Assembly: GCA_020635955.1 (NCBI GenBank)
Contig: JACJYW010000003.1
Coordinates: 434,001-498,000, forward strand
Direction: 5' to 3'
DNA from: Crocinitomicaceae bacterium
GTDB taxonomy: Bacteria; Bacteroidota; Bacteroidia; Flavobacteriales_D; Crocinitomicaceae
Length of the DNA stretch: 64,000 nucleotides
The notes below the pieces were generated by a model. The model worked only from the letters and a program-made list of their open reading frames with translations, did no database searches and was not told the origin of the DNA. The translations under genes were made by a program, and so were the position numbers. Of the stretch, positions 18,901 through 26,277 are shown piece by piece. How positions within the stretch are numbered: position 1 is the stretch's first letter; every line of letters starts with the position of its first letter.

Positions 18901-19168
18901 TCCATACGTCATCTGTATTAACAGAAACCGCAGTACCACCAGCTTGGGTATACGAAATTGGTGGAGCATGCGGAATTGATGCTACTGTATATGTACTTGT
19001 AGCTCCTGCATGAAAAACATTTGCGGTAAGGTTAACACAGTTTTGCGTACAAGGAAGCGTTTGATCCGGTCCAACATCAACGTTTGGACAACCAGGAAAC
19101 TGCGCTAATGATGTTAATGCTGACAAAACCATCAAAATGGTTAGGAGCAAATTTTTTCTAGGATTCAT
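12920..19168 (-). CDS. giant SprB-repeat surface protein with T9SS type B sorting domain
   Basis: 2082 residues. A signal peptide ends near TSLAQ. Residues ~35-270 form an N-terminal domain containing LPFPFCYYGNTYTTAKVGSNGS, seen in other Bacteroidota surface proteins; an Ig-like module follows. From about 325 to 1660 come 17 SprB-type repeats of 75-87 residues (CNG.CDG....GGTAPYQYS....GL.AGNYTV.V.DANGC). A PKD-like domain lies at about 1815-1900 and a CHU_C type B sorting domain at about 1990-2082 (PNSFTPDGD...FNRWGEIIF...DGTYIWQIEF). By homology with SprB of Flavobacterium it should be a T9SS-secreted, surface-exposed adhesin; a gliding role is inferred. No PorP/SprF gene is next to it. Confidence 0.9.
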   Translation of the reverse strand: MNPRKNLLLTILMVLSALTSLAQFPGCPNVDVGPDQTLPCTQNCVNLTANVFHAGATSTYTVASIPHAPPISYTQAGGTAVSVNTDDVWSPIINLPFPFCYYGNTYTTAKVGSNGSIKMGPPTGGGFQPWSYTQNCPSTGLTDDGDIFGVLSDLYPPSNGTCKWYLLGSAPCRIFVVVYNELAHYSCTSMRTTSMIVLYETTNVIDVYVKRKALCSTWNGGRGIVGIQNPAGTVGLAAPGRNATPTWSVPTTAPEGWRFTPNGAPIYTVEWYQGATLLGTGTTINVCPAGTTTTYTCKVTYTRCDGLQIVETDDITINYAALPAPTVTPVAEQCDGANDGQVTINNAPGSGPYTVNITGPSNQSFVEPNTAAGVALFTGLPDGNYNYTVTSANGCTYSGTFVIAPGPGCCSVTASSTNLTCNANNSGTATANPIGTAPFGYSWSPSGGTSQTASGLAAGTYTVTMTDALGCTDQATVTITQPAALNATATPTNVSCNNVCDGQIVVSGQAGGTPPYTYNINAGAFGGSSTFTNLCDGNYNLIMKDANGCQFVMAGIPITEPTQLTLVQQSTVPATCGASNGELTVTAGGGTAPYQYSVGGPQQASPTFTGLASGAYTVTVTDANGCTQTVNITVAASAGPVAFVDTQMDVPCAGGLNGSVTIGVTGGTAPYQFSLDAGPNQASNTFALGAGAHSVTVTDANGCTANIPFNIGQATPIVTNAAVQNASCNAVCDGQITVTANGGTPGYQYSSDNGLTYQASNILTGLCAGLINVVVKDANGCLANLSPTVTQPTPLVMNPTFTEPSCHGLSDGTITFSGSGGTPAYQYSVDNGTTFSAVSPVTGISAGLKNLVIQDANGCQTTGQVTVTEPPAFSFVYIANNPSNCGANDGSFEIIATNGLAPYQYSINGGTTWQINNGFFGGLYSGLYQLVAEDANGCQDSTFSALSDNVMITQVDFEISTSCYNTCDGTAIVSQQFGSPPFTYTINTGGSQASGDFYGLCAGQHFITIEDNGLCIGIQEVNIPEPDTIQFTATGTDPLCPAGSDGTITVGAPIGGDGGPYTYSIDGGANYQASNVFNGLTSGTYSILAQDGNGCLGGFTVTLGEPAPWNVSVNATDLVCFQDNTGFIQIVGNGATAPYSYDLSGNVNATGIYPLLAANNYNITVTDANNCTFNTTQIINEPTQLTENNVPTDVLCNGSCDGQINVTAAGGTAPYQYSSDGGTILQSGNILSGLCAGNYTVYVKDANGCTTSSAQTINEPTVVSANLASNPATCGINNGDITVTAAGGTPAYQYSSDNGVTFQPGNNFAGLAPGNYTLVVEDNNGCQYSELHTVLSEASPQMVSVTSTDIDCFGNCIGEIDALANGGTGALTYDIGGAGQAGGLFQNLCAGNYTVTVTDANLCTATQAVTIIEPTQLTHSTVNTDLLCFNDNTGIVNITANGGTTPYQYSFDGGGTFGLNNIADYLAAGNHNIIVQDANGCQSTSTETLNEPAELVVSAQNSVDANCFGQCDGSADVTVTGGTGAINYVWSGGTPLNNTVSALCAGGYMVDITDANGCATQAVFNITEPPMVVITSVSATDATCNGLCDGTIAINSAQATQFSVDGGVTFQAASSFTGLCGAVGGQTYNIVVENANGCPQTSTIDIAQPDPLVLSAVAPIDICYEGFGTLEAFATGGTQPYYYIWDNTDTAQYLGVSGYTAQTTLNCQVTDANGCTSNIQPGVVNVPHPPFYATVSPTTVDICPGGSVTMTGTGFDGWPGQHFYEWISMSLDTINLGDNPFTYTPTWPAGTTDSIYMVGYDECYRFDTSVVVINVLENPVPSFTVSDGCAPHNATFINTTPIDLTGATCVWDLGNGDTYTGCTGPTEQYVTAGTTYDVTLEVTTAVGCYGITTVSSAVTVFDNPTAGFYWEPAQPTILDPTITIVDNSSDAVQWYYQFAGFGSSSDQNPVITFDGVTEETTVQVCQTVTSAVGCIDTVCLDVTIYEDVIFYIPNSFTPDGDLFNESFMPVFTAGVDPYEYHMTIFNRWGEIIFESYNYEKGWNGHYGDGGLVDDGTYIWQIEFGEKLSDKKQTHRGHVTVLK
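14189..18196 (-). repeat. array of 17 SprB-type protein repeats
   Basis: The leading cysteine of each unit is at residues 334, 421, 496, 576, 652, 728, 806, 885, 963, 1040, 1120, 1196, 1274, 1352, 1428, 1507 and 1584, i.e. a 75-80 residue period after the first step of 87. All units also carry the terminal D-A-N-G-C-type cysteine. Seven units (496, 728, 963, 1196, 1352, 1507, 1584) carry an extra cysteine four residues after the first, and the same seven carry one in the GLCAG segment. A degenerate 18th unit follows. Units are diverged at the DNA level. Confidence 0.85.
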
Positions 19169-19229
19169 GAATATCGACTTTTGTTACGGTCAAGACGTGC
19201 AGTTTAACTAATGGTTGCGTCTACATTAA

Positions 19230-19261
19230 CAAAAATATCAAAAAATGTGAATTTTGGTCAA
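19230..19261 (-). promoter_or_regulatory. Bacteroidota-type promoter of the SprB-repeat gene
   Basis: TTG (19261-19259), 21-nt spacer, TATTTTTG (19237-19230) on the minus strand. Predicted leader about 55 nt before ATG 19168. Confidence 0.65.
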
Positions 19262-19363
19262 ACTACTCTAAAACACTGATAATAAGAGACAGTAAGAATT
19301 TTCTTAAAAGCCCAATATTTACTGATAAAAATATAAGTTTTTATACCTAAAAAATAATTCCTT

Positions 19364-19837
19364 CTAATTCAACCTTTTTTTCAGGAATTCCAGAAACTCT
19401 AATTTTGTTTTTGAAGTTGCATTGGTAAAAGGCTTACTTCCTCTCAAAACTCCTTCATTGTTATAGATAGAGAAAGCAGGCGTGGTTTGGATATAATAGG
19501 TTTGTTCCTGTAAAAATTTTCGGTAGCCTTTTTCAAAAGCCGGGTTAGAATCCAGTCCAATTGCTAACAAGTAAAAATTCTCAGTCATATATTTTACCAC
19601 CTCAGGATCATACAGCACATGTTGGTTCATCTTATTAATATCTGTTTTCGAGATCTCAAAATAGAACAATAACAAACGTTTACCTCCAGCTTTAGCGACT
19701 ATTCTATCAACACTGATATCCGGATCATTATAAAAATTCCAAATCGTAGAATCCGGATAGCTTTTCCAATGTTCATTTTGAGCCAACAGTGTATAACAGG
19801 ATAGTATAAATTGAGCGATTAATAAGGGTCTAAGCAT
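19364..19837 (-). CDS. exported thioredoxin-fold protein lacking the CXXC motif
   Basis: 157 residues with a signal peptide ending YTLLAQ. The segment RLLLFYFEISKTDINKMNQHVLYDPEVVKYM and the later TTPAFSIYNNEGVL resemble the thioredoxin_7-type fold, the TP being the cis-proline loop. Where a thioredoxin has CXXC there is E-I-S-K-T-D, and no cysteine lies in the mature protein, so it cannot do disulfide exchange. It may be a structural or chaperone-like relative. It is followed closely by the DUF5686 gene on the same strand. Confidence 0.6.
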   Translation of the reverse strand: MLRPLLIAQFILSCYTLLAQNEHWKSYPDSTIWNFYNDPDISVDRIVAKAGGKRLLLFYFEISKTDINKMNQHVLYDPEVVKYMTENFYLLAIGLDSNPAFEKGYRKFLQEQTYYIQTTPAFSIYNNEGVLRGSKPFTNATSKTKLEFLEFLKKRLN

Positions 19838-19906
19838 CTATTTCAATTTCGTTCGTTATTGAATATACGACATTTGTGCATGAGAAACAATCAAAAAAAT
19901 AAGGTA

Positions 19907-22423
19907 TTACCAGGACCATTGATTTGTCCAGGAATTGAAAAAGTCAACGCCAAATTTAAAATTAAAGAGTAGTGTATTCGGATTGGAATTATCTCTGAAA
20001 GCGTAGACTACACCTATTTTAAAAAGCTGTTTACGGATCTTGAATTTTCGCTCTAATCCTACATAAGCCTCTACATGCCGGTACTTATAATCCTGAATGT
20101 AGAGAGCACCACCACCTCCGAACAATTCTAAACCTAACTTATTGATCAATGGTATTTTACCCATAATTACACCATTGAAGTGATGAATAAAATAGGCTTG
20201 AGCATATGGTCGGGCGGTATTAAACGTAGAATCCAATAATTGAAGGGAATTTAGTGGCAAAGTGAAAAAGAAAAAATCCGAACCTCTAAAGAATTTCTGC
20301 TCAATATAGGGGACATTATCTACCGTACTTTTACTACCTAAAAAGGTTCCTATTTCAGCATCCCACTTCATTTTTCCAAAAGTTCCGAATGTTATTTCAT
20401 CAGACGCCCCTACCTCAACAAAACTAAAATTAACATCAGAGCCGAACATCTTAGGTACGCCTATTTTGTAAGTAAACCTCATTTGAGGAAATTCTGTTCC
20501 AACAATGATTTTCTTCCCCTTTTTGATCACATATTTCTGCTTGAATCTATACAGGAGCTCCAGCTCAAAAATGGAAACTGTGTAGGTTGTAAATGGCTTC
20601 GGTGGCGTCCAAATTCCAATATCATATAATGTGTCATAAATTGGTGGATAGACAATCCCCTCAATACTTCTTCTGGTGGAGTAATCAAAAGAGATCCTTC
20701 CATATAAACCGTTGACGATCTCAATTCTCTGACTCAGCCCAACAAAGGTTTTGCGAACAAAGTTTCCTCCACTGAGAATATTTGTAATAGGTTGTTGTAG
20801 CGTAATAATATCATAATTATCGCCTCCCCTGATTTTGAAGCTTCCAAAACGCTTAGGTAAAAAGGTATACTCTATGCCCAAGTCTCCCTTAACATCTTTG
20901 TTCAGGAAACCATAATCTATCTTCCCATCAACAGCAATTTTATGAGCATTATCAAATTCTTTAGAATAACTTCCTCCAACACGCCATCTAAATCCTCCAA
21001 CGGCTAATAATTGAAATTGAGAGATGATAGGATTAATAAAGATCTCCTGTCTTTTTTCTCGATTTCTAAATCCTACCCCACTTAACAACACATCAAAGAA
21101 TGTCACTTTGTTATACTCTGCATTGACACTATCTATGTATTCATCTGATTCAACTTCTCTTCGAATACTATCTTGCTCCCTAATAAAATCAAGCTCTTCA
21201 GGTTTCAATTGCAACGGCCTGGTTTCAACCCAGAAAGCAGAATCCTTCTCAAATGCATCATCATGATATTCCATTATTACATTCTTGAATTCATTCTTAT
21301 CAAAAACCACGTTAAACTGATAATCTGAATGATGCACTCTTGTATTAGCCAAGATCCTGTCTGAACCATCATTGACCGTGTAAATAAACTCTCTTCTAAC
21401 CGGAACCCAATTCCCCTCTATTTGCTCATAATCCATAATGATCCGGAAATCCTTGAAATATTCCATGGCGGAGGAGTTAATGGATAGATCCATAGATTTG
21501 ATCACCCACAAAGAATCGATAATAAACAAGTCACCTGAAAAAAGAGGAGCTTCCTTAAATCTGGGCTCTACTATTATATCATAGATCTTTTGACCATCCT
21601 CAATAAATATGGATTTCAAATAGAACTTATAATTTATAAAAGCGTTAATGGCAGCAGGAGAAACAAGTGGTTTAGAGCTAACTTTCGGTAGATCGATCAA
21701 ATTTTGATAGGGATCAAATTCACCGTCCTGTATCTTTTCAAAGAAGATATATGGATTGTATTCTATAGACTGTGTTGGCAAAAGGCTATTAGGATTATTA
21801 AAATCTGCACTAACAACAACTGAGCTAGCTGATTTATCACTATAATCCTGATGTGCAATGATCTCTTCTTTGTAAGTATCCCTGGCTTGATATCTGCTGA
21901 TAGAATAAGATTCGGTGAAGTTCATTTTCTGCCGTCCTTCAGGCTCATCCTCCTTTTTGAACATTGGTATTCTATTCTCTTTTTCTAATCCTGTTTTGAT
22001 ATAAGTGAAGCATTGGTAAGAATCAAATTGCTGCTTCATGTTCTTCTTGTTGTCGATCACATTTTTCATCACTTCTTTAGCGATATCCCTTTTATCAGCA
22101 TAGATCTCCACTGTATTTAACTCAGTACTCTGTTCAACCAATGTCACATTAAGAATATTGATCTTGTTTTCGACCAGAAAAGTATCGGTATGAGTTTCAA
22201 AACCCAACATTGAAAAAGTGATAACCTTCTCCCCTTTCTCATCCACTTCAAGAAAATAAGCACCATTAGCGTTTGTAGGAACTCCGTAGGTAGTATTCTC
22301 CAGTGAAACCCTAACTCCTGGTATGCCATGACCTCCTTCATCTAACACATTCCCTTTAATTACATATTGAGAGAACCCATTTTGGATGAGCAGCAATAAG
22401 GCTATGAACAGGATGTTTTTCAT
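19907..22423 (-). CDS. DUF5686 outer-membrane protein with carboxypeptidase-like regulatory domain
   Basis: 838 residues from ATG 22423. Signal peptide ending NGFSQ, then a CarboxypepD_reg-like beta-sandwich (KGNVLDEGGHGIPGVRVSLENT...TNANGAYFLEV, residues ~20-95) as in the N-terminus of SusC/TonB-type receptors, then a long DUF5686 region with many amphipathic strands ending NSWTNQWSW, consistent with an outer-membrane barrel. There is no obvious TonB plug. Function unknown. An upstream in-frame start at 22447 is rejected because it falls in the -7 box (22445-22452). Confidence 0.85.
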   Translation of the reverse strand: MKNILFIALLLLIQNGFSQYVIKGNVLDEGGHGIPGVRVSLENTTYGVPTNANGAYFLEVDEKGEKVITFSMLGFETHTDTFLVENKINILNVTLVEQSTELNTVEIYADKRDIAKEVMKNVIDNKKNMKQQFDSYQCFTYIKTGLEKENRIPMFKKEDEPEGRQKMNFTESYSISRYQARDTYKEEIIAHQDYSDKSASSVVVSADFNNPNSLLPTQSIEYNPYIFFEKIQDGEFDPYQNLIDLPKVSSKPLVSPAAINAFINYKFYLKSIFIEDGQKIYDIIVEPRFKEAPLFSGDLFIIDSLWVIKSMDLSINSSAMEYFKDFRIIMDYEQIEGNWVPVRREFIYTVNDGSDRILANTRVHHSDYQFNVVFDKNEFKNVIMEYHDDAFEKDSAFWVETRPLQLKPEELDFIREQDSIRREVESDEYIDSVNAEYNKVTFFDVLLSGVGFRNREKRQEIFINPIISQFQLLAVGGFRWRVGGSYSKEFDNAHKIAVDGKIDYGFLNKDVKGDLGIEYTFLPKRFGSFKIRGGDNYDIITLQQPITNILSGGNFVRKTFVGLSQRIEIVNGLYGRISFDYSTRRSIEGIVYPPIYDTLYDIGIWTPPKPFTTYTVSIFELELLYRFKQKYVIKKGKKIIVGTEFPQMRFTYKIGVPKMFGSDVNFSFVEVGASDEITFGTFGKMKWDAEIGTFLGSKSTVDNVPYIEQKFFRGSDFFFFTLPLNSLQLLDSTFNTARPYAQAYFIHHFNGVIMGKIPLINKLGLELFGGGGALYIQDYKYRHVEAYVGLERKFKIRKQLFKIGVVYAFRDNSNPNTLLFNFKFGVDFFNSWTNQWSW

Positions 22424-22444
22424 TGATACCCCAATAGGACGCAG

Positions 22445-22452
22445 CAAAAGTA
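22445..22452 (-). promoter_or_regulatory. -7 element TACTTTTG of the DUF5686 gene
   Basis: Perfect TAnnTTTG on the minus strand, 21 nt before ATG 22423. It decides the start codon choice for the gene. Confidence 0.55.
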
Positions 22453-22469
22453 GAAAAGTTACTTTTTAA

Positions 22470-22504
22470 AATAAAAACCGCTTATCACATTACATGATAA
22501 GCGG
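22470..22504 (-). terminator. Rho-independent terminator of the M1 peptidase gene
   Basis: Perfect 10-bp stem CCGCTTATCA / TGATAAGCGG with a 7-nt loop; on the minus strand it is followed by TTTTTATTTT. It lies 38 nt after the peptidase stop codon. Confidence 0.85.
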
Positions 22505-22542
22505 AAAAAAAACCAATTGTTATGAAGAATTAGTTAAACTCT

Positions 22543-24441
22543 TTAAATACTATCCCATTCCAGGATCTCATCAATTGTCATGTATGAGATAGAATGGTAG
22601 TTAGGGCGTGCTTTTGCGTAAATTTCTTTGGCCAATTCCATACCTTGCTTTGTTTTGGCAAGTTCACCATATATAGGCTCAAGAAACTTTCTTCTTCCCA
22701 CATGAATTAGGAAATCTTCCATGTATGGTTCTATCTTGTCATAATTCTTTTCTATGGCTACTAAATACCACTCCGCCATGATCTCAGAATTTCCCCAATT
22801 TGAAAAATGGAATTCTTTATCCAGCATAGCTAGATCATCTGCATCTGCTTCTGCTGGAATATGACGAATAAAATGGATCCATTCATGAGTTGACCAATCC
22901 TCTCTTTTAACATCTAATTCCAATGCACTATAAATAGAAGTGATCTTTTGACATTTCTCGTCTACCTTATCAAAATTATCTGAATGAATATGAATACAAT
23001 TGTTAGGAATCCCCTCTTCATATACCCATTCATTGGTATTAAATTCAACTTTATTGGGCTTTAAGAGATTCTTATCCAGATAAGCCAGGAAGATCTCTGT
23101 TGTTATTGTTTGAAACTTGTGATCATCAAAATATTTATTTAAGAACTCATCAAATTTCACTCTACCAACCGTATTTTCTAATGTTTTTAAGAACAACGCT
23201 CCTTTAACATAAGCAATTGCGGTCATCCCATCATCCGGATTTCTGCCTTCCAGATCAAGTTTAAGTTTGGTATCTTCAGGATGATCTCCTTTAAGGATCA
23301 TTTCATTTTCAAATTCCAACCCTTCAAATTCAATTTGCATTAACATCTCTGCATATTCAACACCATAGATCTCTTCCATTATACGGTTTTCGAAATAAAC
23401 AGTAAAACCTTCATTCAACCAAAAATCATCCCATGTAGCGTTAGTCACCAAATTTCCTGACCAGCTATGAGCTAATTCATGTGCAACAAGAGAAACCAAT
23501 GAGCGATCCCCTGATATAATAGTTGGTGTAGCGAAAGTCAATTTTGGATTTTCCATCCCACCGAAAGGAAATGAAGGAGGTAAAACGATCAGATCATATC
23601 TTCCCCATTTGTATTCTCCGTACAACTTTTCAGCTGTATTGACCATTTTTTCAACATCCACAAATTCGTATTCGCACTTATCCATCATAGATGGCTCCGT
23701 GTAAACACCCGTTCTTTCTCCAAGAGGTTCAAATTCAAGATCTCCAACTGCTAATGCAATTAAATATGAAGGAATAGGAATATCCATTTTGAAAGAATAT
23801 CTGCCATCTTCACTCTTTTCAGTTGGATTATCGGCACTCATAACTGCCATCAGATCTACAGGAACTTTAACGTCTGCAGAATAAGTAATTCTAATTCCCG
23901 GAGTATCCTGACATGGAATCCATGATCTCGTCAAAATTGCCTGACCTTGAGAATATAAGTAAGGATATTCTTTACCACTCGTTTGTTGAGGATTCAACCA
24001 TTGCAATCCCTGCGCAGAAGGATCTGTTGAATAAAAGATCTCCACGTTCTTCGTATTCTCATTAATATCAACCGTTAAAGGCGCCCCATGAAGTTCGTCC
24101 TTTTCACCAATGGAATAAGTGGTTTCAAATTGTCCATCCAATATTACTTTATCAATTTTCAGATCGTACACATCAAAGACCATTGTTTTTGACTTTGTAA
24201 TATTTTCAATTGAGTGTAAAGCTGAACCAGATATCGTTTTAGAATCAAAATCTACGTTCAGGTTCAAATGCAAATGACTCGTTCTAACATCCCTTACGTT
24301 ACTGTATGAGTGGTGATCTATTGCTTCTTCTACCTGCGGTTCATTTCCAGAAAGATCGTCTGACAAATTTTCTTCAGCACCCGAACAGGCTGATAAGATC
24401 ATTCCAACGAAAAACAGGCTTAGATATTGATTTTTAAACAT
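22543..24441 (-). CDS. M1 family aminopeptidase lipoprotein (leukotriene A4 hydrolase-like)
   Basis: 632 residues from ATG 24441; the upstream ATG at 24456 is also possible. A lipoprotein signal ends at LSAC. The M1 exopeptidase motif GGMEN (residues 294-298) precedes the zinc site HELAH (321-325) and the third ligand in WLNEG (E344). The C-terminal helical domain with EGIPNNC resembles leukotriene A4 hydrolase-type aminopeptidases. It should trim N-terminal residues from peptides at the envelope. The POT transporter genes that start 200 bp away on the other strand could import the products. Confidence 0.92.
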   Translation of the reverse strand: MFKNQYLSLFFVGMILSACSGAEENLSDDLSGNEPQVEEAIDHHSYSNVRDVRTSHLHLNLNVDFDSKTISGSALHSIENITKSKTMVFDVYDLKIDKVILDGQFETTYSIGEKDELHGAPLTVDINENTKNVEIFYSTDPSAQGLQWLNPQQTSGKEYPYLYSQGQAILTRSWIPCQDTPGIRITYSADVKVPVDLMAVMSADNPTEKSEDGRYSFKMDIPIPSYLIALAVGDLEFEPLGERTGVYTEPSMMDKCEYEFVDVEKMVNTAEKLYGEYKWGRYDLIVLPPSFPFGGMENPKLTFATPTIISGDRSLVSLVAHELAHSWSGNLVTNATWDDFWLNEGFTVYFENRIMEEIYGVEYAEMLMQIEFEGLEFENEMILKGDHPEDTKLKLDLEGRNPDDGMTAIAYVKGALFLKTLENTVGRVKFDEFLNKYFDDHKFQTITTEIFLAYLDKNLLKPNKVEFNTNEWVYEEGIPNNCIHIHSDNFDKVDEKCQKITSIYSALELDVKREDWSTHEWIHFIRHIPAEADADDLAMLDKEFHFSNWGNSEIMAEWYLVAIEKNYDKIEPYMEDFLIHVGRRKFLEPIYGELAKTKQGMELAKEIYAKARPNYHSISYMTIDEILEWDSI

Positions 24442-24473
24442 ATGGCTTGTTGTCATTATTAAAAAAGGGTGCA

Positions 24474-24481
24474 CAAATGTA
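24474..24481 (-). promoter_or_regulatory. -7 element TACATTTG of the M1 peptidase gene
   Basis: Perfect TAnnTTTG on the minus strand, 17 nt before ATG 24456 and 32 nt before ATG 24441. A GTG at 24474 lies at its edge and is therefore not the start. Confidence 0.5.
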
Positions 24482-24674
24482 GCTCATTAAAACTGTTGGT
24501 TAAAGAACTTTTATCCTAACCCCCAAAAGATTTCGTTAAAGATTCGTTTTTAAGGGATTAATAAAATTGTATTGATTTGATAATAATTAGTTCACAAATT
24601 AATTTTTGATGAACGGTTGTCGGTTTTATTTTATTTTGGTTAATTTCACGGGCTTAAACTTTGTAAACCTCTTT

Positions 24675-26258
24675 ATGAGCAACAATCAAAACGTAGCTTC
24701 ATCCAAGACTCTATTTGGGCATCCAGTAGGACTATTTATTTTGTTCTTCACAGAAATGTGGGAAAGATTCTCTTACTACGGAATGAGGGCGCTTTTGGTA
24801 CTTTATTTAGTTGAGGAGATCAACAGTAAAAACCCTGGGTTAGGATGGACATCTGCAGAGGCAGGAGATCTTTATGGCTGGTATACCATGTTTGTATATA
24901 TCACACCTGTACTTGGGGGAATTATTGCTGATAAGTTACTAGGTTTTAGAAGAGCAATTACCATTGGTGCAATTCTAATGTCTGCTGGACATTTTGCATT
25001 AGCTTTTGAGCCTATGCCCGCATTTTATTTAGGTTTAGGTCTATTGATTATTGGTAATGGATTTTTCAAACCGAATATTTCATCAATTGTTGGTCAGCTA
25101 TATCCAGAAGGATCAGATAAAAAAGATTCAGGTTATACGATATTCTATCAAGGAATCAACGTTGGTGCTTTCTTAGGTTCAGTATTGTGCGGTTATCTTG
25201 CTGAGACAATGGGTTGGCATTATGGATTTGGTCTAGCTGGGGTATTCATGGTAATTGGTATGATCCAGTTTCAACTATCTCAAAAAATGTTTGGAGAAAT
25301 TGGTTTAGCTCCGAGCAAGATCAAAAAAGAAGAAACTGCTGTTGTTACTGAAGAAAAAGACGAATTAGAAGCCGTATCTAATCCTGAAAAGTCAAAGGTT
25401 GAGACACACCGTTTGATCGTTGTAGGAGTGCTGGCATTCTTCTCTATCTTCTTTTGGGCGGCTTTTGAACAGGCGGGAAGTTCAATGAACATTTTTGCTT
25501 CAGAATATACCGATCGTTCGTTGATGGGGAATGGTGCTTTTTGGTTTAAAGTAATAAGTTCGATCATATCTTTACTTCCAGTAGGTATATTAGTTTGGCT
25601 ATTCGTTGGAAGTTTCAAAACACTCGGAAAAGATTACGCAGCTGCTATGAGCTTTATGGGGCTATCAGTAGTTATACTTCTTGGAATTACTGGTTACATG
25701 ATCTACGATCAATTTAAAGCGGAGAATGCAGAAGTTCCTGCTACATGGTTCCAAAGTTTAAATGCCCTTTTCATATTCACCCTTGCTCCTTTGTTCTCTT
25801 TTGTTTGGCAAAGACTTGCTAAAACCAAGTTAAATCCAAATGGACCTCAAAAATTTGCAATTGGATTGGTATTATTAGGACTCGGATTTATTCCTTTGGT
25901 TTATGGTTCTGCAGGTATTGTTGGAGGAACAGCAGTTGAAAAAGTAAGTATGATCTTTTTAGTTTTAGCTTATTTATTGCATACCATGGGAGAACTATCA
26001 CTTTCTCCTGTTGGATTGTCGTATGTAAGTAAATTATCACCGGCAAGACTGGTTGGTGTAATGTTTGGAATTTGGTTTTTTGCCTCAGCTATGGGTAACA
26101 AAGTAGCAGGGTCATTTTCACCATATATGGAAAAAATTGCAGAGGAATCTACTATGTCAGATTTCTTTAAGATATTAGTTATGGTTCCAATTGGAGCCGG
26201 AATTGTTTTGTTCCTACTAAGTTTCCCACTAAAAAAACTTATGCACGGAATTAAATAA
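24675..26258 (+). CDS. POT/PTR2 family proton-dependent peptide transporter
   Basis: 527 residues from ATG 24675. POT signatures are present: FTEMWERFSYYGMRALLVLYL (ExxERFxYY in helix 1, proton coupling), GGIIADKLLGFRRAI, GNGFFKPNISS and FYQGINVGAFLG. Later FWAAFEQAGSSMNIF marks the helix-7 region. Fourteen or so membrane helices. Imports di- and tripeptides with protons across the inner membrane. Upstream codons exist but would add a non-conserved leader. It is followed after 19 nt by a paralogue. Confidence 0.92.
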   Translation: MSNNQNVASSKTLFGHPVGLFILFFTEMWERFSYYGMRALLVLYLVEEINSKNPGLGWTSAEAGDLYGWYTMFVYITPVLGGIIADKLLGFRRAITIGAILMSAGHFALAFEPMPAFYLGLGLLIIGNGFFKPNISSIVGQLYPEGSDKKDSGYTIFYQGINVGAFLGSVLCGYLAETMGWHYGFGLAGVFMVIGMIQFQLSQKMFGEIGLAPSKIKKEETAVVTEEKDELEAVSNPEKSKVETHRLIVVGVLAFFSIFFWAAFEQAGSSMNIFASEYTDRSLMGNGAFWFKVISSIISLLPVGILVWLFVGSFKTLGKDYAAAMSFMGLSVVILLGITGYMIYDQFKAENAEVPATWFQSLNALFIFTLAPLFSFVWQRLAKTKLNPNGPQKFAIGLVLLGLGFIPLVYGSAGIVGGTAVEKVSMIFLVLAYLLHTMGELSLSPVGLSYVSKLSPARLVGVMFGIWFFASAMGNKVAGSFSPYMEKIAEESTMSDFFKILVMVPIGAGIVLFLLSFPLKKLMHGIK

Positions 26259-26277
26259 GAACCTTTTGATTTAAAGC

